Of a stretch of 17,305 bases of DNA, positions 13,467-17,305 are shown piece after piece (the stretch's first letter is position 1; each line of letters starts with the position of its first letter). Both the position numbers and the translations under genes were made by a program. The notes below the pieces were generated by a model. The model had not been told where the DNA came from, ran no database searches, and was given only the letters and a program-made list of their open reading frames with translations. Location: positions 1 to 17,305 of the forward strand of contig URUZ01000068.1 of NCBI GenBank assembly GCA_900551225.1. The letters are read 5' to 3'. The stretch comes from an uncultured Clostridium sp. (lineage in GTDB: Bacteria > Bacillota > Clostridia > Lachnospirales > Lachnospiraceae).

Positions 13467-14603
13467 TTATTCATAATAATAATCCGGCGCACAGTACATA
13501 ATCTGGCCGCCCTTTACCGTCATTTCCGGCTTCAGAAGCTTCTCTGCGGTAAATGAAGCCCCCTTCCAGTCCCGGTACTCCTGTCTGAAATCAATCCAGT
13601 CAAAGACTGCAATATCGGCCCGGGCGCCCTCTCCAAGGCAGCCGATCTCTCCTTCAAGCTTCATCAGCTTCGCCGGACGGTCGGTGGCCATGCTCACAAC
13701 CTCGGCCATCGGAATCCCCATGCAGATATAACGGGACATCAGGTTGGGCAGGGAGAAGATCGGCCGCCGGAACATGCTTCCCAGCACAAGGTCCGTGCTG
13801 CACATATCCGCCACAAATCCCTGCTCCATGGCAGCCAGCATCACATCAAAATCCCCGTGCTTGCGGCCCTCGGCCGTGTCAAAGATAATCCCGCGTTTCC
13901 GCGCCTCCTGTACACAGGCATAGAGCTTACCGTCTCCGTCGATGATGGTGTTCTTAACCCCCTGGTAGACGTGTTCAAAAATGTCGCCCGGGCGCAGCAC
14001 CTCCAAAACCTCACTGGTGGGAACCGGTATATTGGTACAGTGCACCTCCACCGGGCAGCCCACCTTCTCCGCTATACGGACCGTTTCCCGCAGGGGTTCG
14101 ATTCCAAGTCCCCCGGCCAGTTCCTCGCTCTGGCGGATCTTCAGCCCCAGAATGTTGTCCTCATTCTCGTGGAAGATCCGGTCGATCTTCTCCGGGTTGA
14201 AATACTTCGGATCGATGCACTCGTGGTAGCTGGTTGTGGTCAGCCCCGCGGAACACACCTGCAGAAAGCTCTTGATCGTCACCCTGCTTCTCGCAATGAC
14301 CGCGGAGCGGAACAGCGGATAGTTCGCCACGCCGGCGGAGAAATCAATCGCCGCGGTAACGCCGGTGGGCAGATATGCCACATCCGGATAGATGCCGATC
14401 TCCGTCCCCTCCTGGAACATGTGTGCGTGGGCGTCAATCAATCCCGGGAACACATATTTACCGGCTCCGTCTATCACATGCTTCGCCGGCTCACCCGCCT
14501 CATACCTGGTGATTTCACCATTGTACACCGCGATATTCCTGACCTCATCCATCTTGTTTGCAGGGTCAATCACATGACCGTTTTTAATCAGCAGATCCAA
14601 CAT
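13467..14603 (-). CDS. Amidohydrolase/deacetylase-family metallohydrolase (dihydroorotase-like)
   Basis: 378 residues; GGGAGGG stands 7 bases before the ATG. The amidohydrolase-superfamily layout is clear. An N-terminal beta segment (DLLIKNGHVIDP) precedes H59-x-H61 in FPGLIDAHAH. K155 in LGLKIR is the likely carboxylated lysine, followed by H188 in VEVHCT, H211 in FEHVYQG and D271 in CSTDL. The C-terminal beta segment has GEGARADIAVFD and a KGGQI strand. It resembles the EF_0837/Atu3266 group, for which hydrolysis of acetyl-(R)-mandelate has been reported; natural substrates are unclear. It is the last gene of an operon with two transporters (20-base gap to the DASS gene), suggesting that the imported compound or its derivative is its substrate. 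A hairpin follows the gene. Confidence 0.9.
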   Translation of the reverse strand: MLDLLIKNGHVIDPANKMDEVRNIAVYNGEITRYEAGEPAKHVIDGAGKYVFPGLIDAHAHMFQEGTEIGIYPDVAYLPTGVTAAIDFSAGVANYPLFRSAVIARSRVTIKSFLQVCSAGLTTTSYHECIDPKYFNPEKIDRIFHENEDNILGLKIRQSEELAGGLGIEPLRETVRIAEKVGCPVEVHCTNIPVPTSEVLEVLRPGDIFEHVYQGVKNTIIDGDGKLYACVQEARKRGIIFDTAEGRKHGDFDVMLAAMEQGFVADMCSTDLVLGSMFRRPIFSLPNLMSRYICMGIPMAEVVSMATDRPAKLMKLEGEIGCLGEGARADIAVFDWIDFRQEYRDWKGASFTAEKLLKPEMTVKGGQIMYCAPDYYYE

Positions 14604-14623
14604 TGTTATACCCTCCCATGCAT

Positions 14624-16036
14624 TTACCAGAGACCGATCATTTTCCAGTAGGGCAGTCCGATGACAAAGAATATCACAAGTGCCATGGCTACCATAATCG
14701 TGCCAACCCGCCAGAAATCCTTCTGCGGAACATAATCAGAAGCAAAGGCGATCAGCCCGGCTCCATTTCCATAGTGTGTCAGCAGCGCGCCGAAGCTGGC
14801 GAAGAAGGCAAGCAGCAGTCCGATCACCATCTGATTCGCCCTTGTATTGGCGGCAAGGGTAAATAATACCGGATAGAAGGACGCCACAAACGCGCTGTTG
14901 GATACGAAAAAGTACCGGACAGCCAGACTTACCAATACAAGGATCACCGTCACCGCCATACCGTTCACCTGGGACAGGTTCATCACCGTGCCCAGAATGT
15001 CTGCCAGCCAGGTATAAAAACCTGCGGCGGACAGTGCCGAGGCGATGCCGTAAAATGCCCCGTACCAGATAAAGATACTCCACGCCCCCTTGGCTGCCAT
15101 CACATCATTCCAGTCCAGCACATTTAAGAGAAGCACCAGGGCCAGAAATACAAAACCCACCACCTGCATGCTTAAGTTAACAACAGGCAGCTTCGGGCCA
15201 ATCATCCAGCCCAGAATAGCCAGCAGAAACAGCACGAACAGTTTCTTCTCCGATGAGGAAACCGCGCCCAGCTCCTTCAGCCCTTTCTCAGCCATCGGCT
15301 TGATATCATCCAGGGATTTCAGCTCCGGCGGATATATTTTATAGATGACAAGGGGAGCCAGAAGCAGGAACAGACCGACCGGTACCACCGAGGCCAGAAA
15401 CCAGGTTCCCCAGGTCAGGGAGATTCCAAGCATTTCCGTGATCAGGGAAACCGTGATCGCATTGGTCGCCATACCGGTCAGAAACAAGGCCGAGGTTCCC
15501 TGTGAACTGGCGTACATCAGCACCGTCAGATATGCGCCAAGACGCCGCGGGTGATTGCCTGCCGTAGAACCGGTTCCCTCCGCGATATTCTGGAATATCG
15601 GGTAAATGATGCTGGTTCTTGATGAGTTCGATCCAGTGGCAGGGCTGAGGACCAGATCCGTAAATACCATGATATAGCCCAGCCCCAGCGTTGATTTGCC
15701 CGCTCTCAGAAGCAGGTTGTAGGCAATCCGCTTTCCCAGCCCGGTCTTGACAAACGCCGTACATACAATTGTTACCATGGCGATAAACCACGCCATATTA
15801 TTGCCATAGCCTCTCAGCAGAATGGACGTGTCCATGAACATTGCCACGATTCCGATGATAATGAGCGTAATAACCGGCTCAGAAAACGGTTTGATGACCA
15901 ACCCCAGCAGCAGCCCCAGATACAATGCCACAATATGCCAGGTCTCCGCCTCCAGTCCCGCCGGCGCCGGCATATTCCAGATGCCTATAATGACTGCCGC
16001 AATCAGCAGCATTTTGAAAAGCCGTTTCTTATCCAT
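14624..16036 (-). CDS. DASS/SLC13-family anion:sodium symporter
   Basis: 470 residues from the ATG at 16036; GGAGG stands 5 bases upstream, and the GTG at 16048 would lie before it. About 11-12 hydrophobic segments are visible. Two SN-type sodium/carboxylate motifs are present: SNSSRTSIIYP at about 136-146 and FVSNSAFVASFYP at about 377-389. They correspond to the paired SNT motifs of VcINDY and the CitT/TtdT group, here with serine in place of threonine. The family imports di- and tricarboxylates or related anions, either with sodium or by exchange. The gene lies 12 bases after the GltS-like gene and 20 bases before the amidohydrolase, so all three should share one transcript. The substrate is unknown; a carboxylate-bearing compound is likely. 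Confidence 0.9.
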   Translation of the reverse strand: MDKKRLFKMLLIAAVIIGIWNMPAPAGLEAETWHIVALYLGLLLGLVIKPFSEPVITLIIIGIVAMFMDTSILLRGYGNNMAWFIAMVTIVCTAFVKTGLGKRIAYNLLLRAGKSTLGLGYIMVFTDLVLSPATGSNSSRTSIIYPIFQNIAEGTGSTAGNHPRRLGAYLTVLMYASSQGTSALFLTGMATNAITVSLITEMLGISLTWGTWFLASVVPVGLFLLLAPLVIYKIYPPELKSLDDIKPMAEKGLKELGAVSSSEKKLFVLFLLAILGWMIGPKLPVVNLSMQVVGFVFLALVLLLNVLDWNDVMAAKGAWSIFIWYGAFYGIASALSAAGFYTWLADILGTVMNLSQVNGMAVTVILVLVSLAVRYFFVSNSAFVASFYPVLFTLAANTRANQMVIGLLLAFFASFGALLTHYGNGAGLIAFASDYVPQKDFWRVGTIMVAMALVIFFVIGLPYWKMIGLW

Positions 16037-16048
16037 ACTATCCTCCAC

Positions 16049-17305
16049 TTATTTCCTTCTGTTAAAAAATACAAAGCCGATGATCAGGAAGCCTGCAAGG
16101 ATGGCAAGACCGGCTCCCATTGTCAGCGATATCCCCCCCATCAGCCACACCGGCGCCAGGCCTACAAAGATATCCTTCCAGGACATAATCGTGGAATATA
16201 CACCATGCGTGTCTCCCGCTCCTGATTGGGAATCCGGGTCTACGGCGCGTACCAGGGCAAGTCCCGTCGATGTGTTCCCGGATGCCGCGCCAAATGCCAT
16301 ACAGGCTTTTTCAAACCACTCCTCTTTGCAGAACCGGTATGCCAGGTAATAAATCAGCGGCACGCTCAGCCCGCAGAGTATCACGGTGTAAATCAGCACC
16401 GGAACAATGTAGGTCGATACAAATTCCAGGTTCAGGGTGGCCATCGCAGTAAAGATTACGATCTCCAGTACAAACCCGCTGACCAGCTTGATTGTCTTTA
16501 AATCCACAAATCTGTCTAATTTAGTTAATTTTAATAGATTCCACAGGATTGCGCCGCCAAACACACCGTGAAGCACGCTGGGCAGAACGTGGATAAATGT
16601 AAAATAATTGCCGAGAACGCCGAAGATTTTCCTTCCGCAGAACAGTGCGGCCAGAAGCCACGATACCTGAAGAGCCAGATGGTTGATACTGATGGAGGTG
16701 GTCACCGTGTGCCCTGCCGCCATGCGTTTGTCCGGCGGCAGGCTGCCTCCGTAGAAAAACGCAGGCTGCTTCTGCGGCTCCTTCACATATGTACCCCAGC
16801 CCCTTCTGATTCCAAAGTTGACCATGGCCATCCCCACAACCATGGCGCTGATCAGTCCCAGGGTGGAAAGCACCATCCCGACCGCCATGTTTCCTTCCAC
16901 TCCCAGCTTTTCAAAGGAGGCCGCAGCTGCCGCCGCAGTCCCGTGGCCGCCGTGAAAGGAGAATACGCCCATGACGCCCCATCCTGCGGGCAGTCCCTTC
17001 CAGACCTTGGAAAGCAGGGCACCCAGACCCACGCCCAGGCACATCTGCATTCCATAGGAAGCCATCGTCACACAGGAGTAGTCCAGATAAGAACTGATTT
17101 TCTCACGGTTAAAGCTGACTCCAAACACAAGGGAGGCCATCACAACATCAATCAGCACCTGGGGCATTGAGCCAAAGCTCTCCGGGACCCGGATAAGGCC
17201 CAGCGCCTGCTGGCCCAATGCCAGCAACAGCAGCCCGCCGATCAGAGATGACGGGAGAAACAGCTTCTGCACCGGTTTCACAATTTCCCTGATCCCAAAC
17301 CCGGC
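16049..17305 (-). CDS. GltS-like ESS-family sodium:glutamate symporter homologue, N-terminus cut by window edge
   Basis: The frame stays open to the right edge. A GTG at 17281 is a possible start, but the residues before it (GFGIREIV ahead of KPVQKLFLPSSLIGG) continue the family alignment, so the first part probably lies outside the window. At least 418 residues are visible. The two re-entrant glycine-rich motifs of GltS-type carriers are present: FSFHGGHGTAAAAA in the first half and FGAASGNTSTGLALVRAVDPD in the second. About ten membrane segments are seen, ending in FNRRK. GltS imports glutamate with sodium; family members with other substrates exist. An unusual point is that it is followed at once by another anion symporter. 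A regulatory region would be to the right, not visible here. Confidence 0.88.
   Translation of the reverse strand, partial: AGFGIREIVKPVQKLFLPSSLIGGLLLLALGQQALGLIRVPESFGSMPQVLIDVVMASLVFGVSFNREKISSYLDYSCVTMASYGMQMCLGVGLGALLSKVWKGLPAGWGVMGVFSFHGGHGTAAAAAASFEKLGVEGNMAVGMVLSTLGLISAMVVGMAMVNFGIRRGWGTYVKEPQKQPAFFYGGSLPPDKRMAAGHTVTTSISINHLALQVSWLLAALFCGRKIFGVLGNYFTFIHVLPSVLHGVFGGAILWNLLKLTKLDRFVDLKTIKLVSGFVLEIVIFTAMATLNLEFVSTYIVPVLIYTVILCGLSVPLIYYLAYRFCKEEWFEKACMAFGAASGNTSTGLALVRAVDPDSQSGAGDTHGVYSTIMSWKDIFVGLAPVWLMGGISLTMGAGLAILAGFLIIGFVFFNRRK

Noticed and set aside
1..17305. Mobile elements, CRISPR arrays, tRNA or rRNA genes, riboswitches.
   Set aside because: I saw no transposase, integrase, regularly spaced repeats, tRNA-like folds or known riboswitch cores when reading both strands. 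Small RNAs cannot be excluded by eye.

Overview
The window reads as a piece of chromosome from a Gram-positive anaerobe of the Lachnospiraceae (Clostridium/Enterocloster-like). This rests on family resemblance: a DUF5721-like gene, DegV and HPr-like genes, a perfect HrcA-type CIRCE operator, strong AGGAGG ribosome binding sites, SigA-consensus promoters and moderately high GC. The species call is inference. There is no sign of phage, insertion sequence, CRISPR, tRNA or rRNA. Thirteen of the fourteen genes lie on the minus strand; only the M20 hydrolase is on the plus strand. No stretch over 300 bases lacks a gene.

Left part (1-4175). On the minus strand lie an EamA-type exporter, a URO-D-fold zinc methyltransferase-like protein and a GntR/UTRA regulator cut by the left edge. 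An M20 amidohydrolase is divergent to them. The exporter and the hydrolase share a compact control region (2814-2899) with two overlapping, oppositely facing consensus promoters. Their -35 boxes lie in the two arms of a 15-bp inverted repeat. A second likely promoter, ahead of the URO-D gene, has its -10 box at the centre of a perfect 19-bp palindrome. This looks like a locally regulated small-molecule catabolic or detoxification divergon; the substrate is unknown.

Middle part (4133-9402). Minus-strand genes are CapA-like, DegV/FakB-like, an HPr-like protein lacking the catalytic histidine, an Hpt-domain protein and HtpG. degV has its own consensus promoter with a TAGTA/TACTA dyad at the start site, reminiscent of FapR operators. 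htpG has a SigA-type promoter with a perfect CIRCE element directly upstream. The same sequence can fold as an intrinsic terminator for the gene before it.

Right-middle part (9415-13353). A probable operon runs from a consensus promoter near 13340 through a DUF5721-like gene, an RpoD/SigA-type sigma factor and the glycogen debranching enzyme GlgX. The sigma factor is not next to dnaG, so it may be a second RpoD-like factor.

Right part (13404-17305). A tight operon encodes a GltS-like (ESS) transporter cut by the right edge, a DASS/SLC13 anion symporter and an amidohydrolase/deacetylase metalloenzyme. The order suggests uptake of an organic anion or N-acylated compound followed by hydrolysis.
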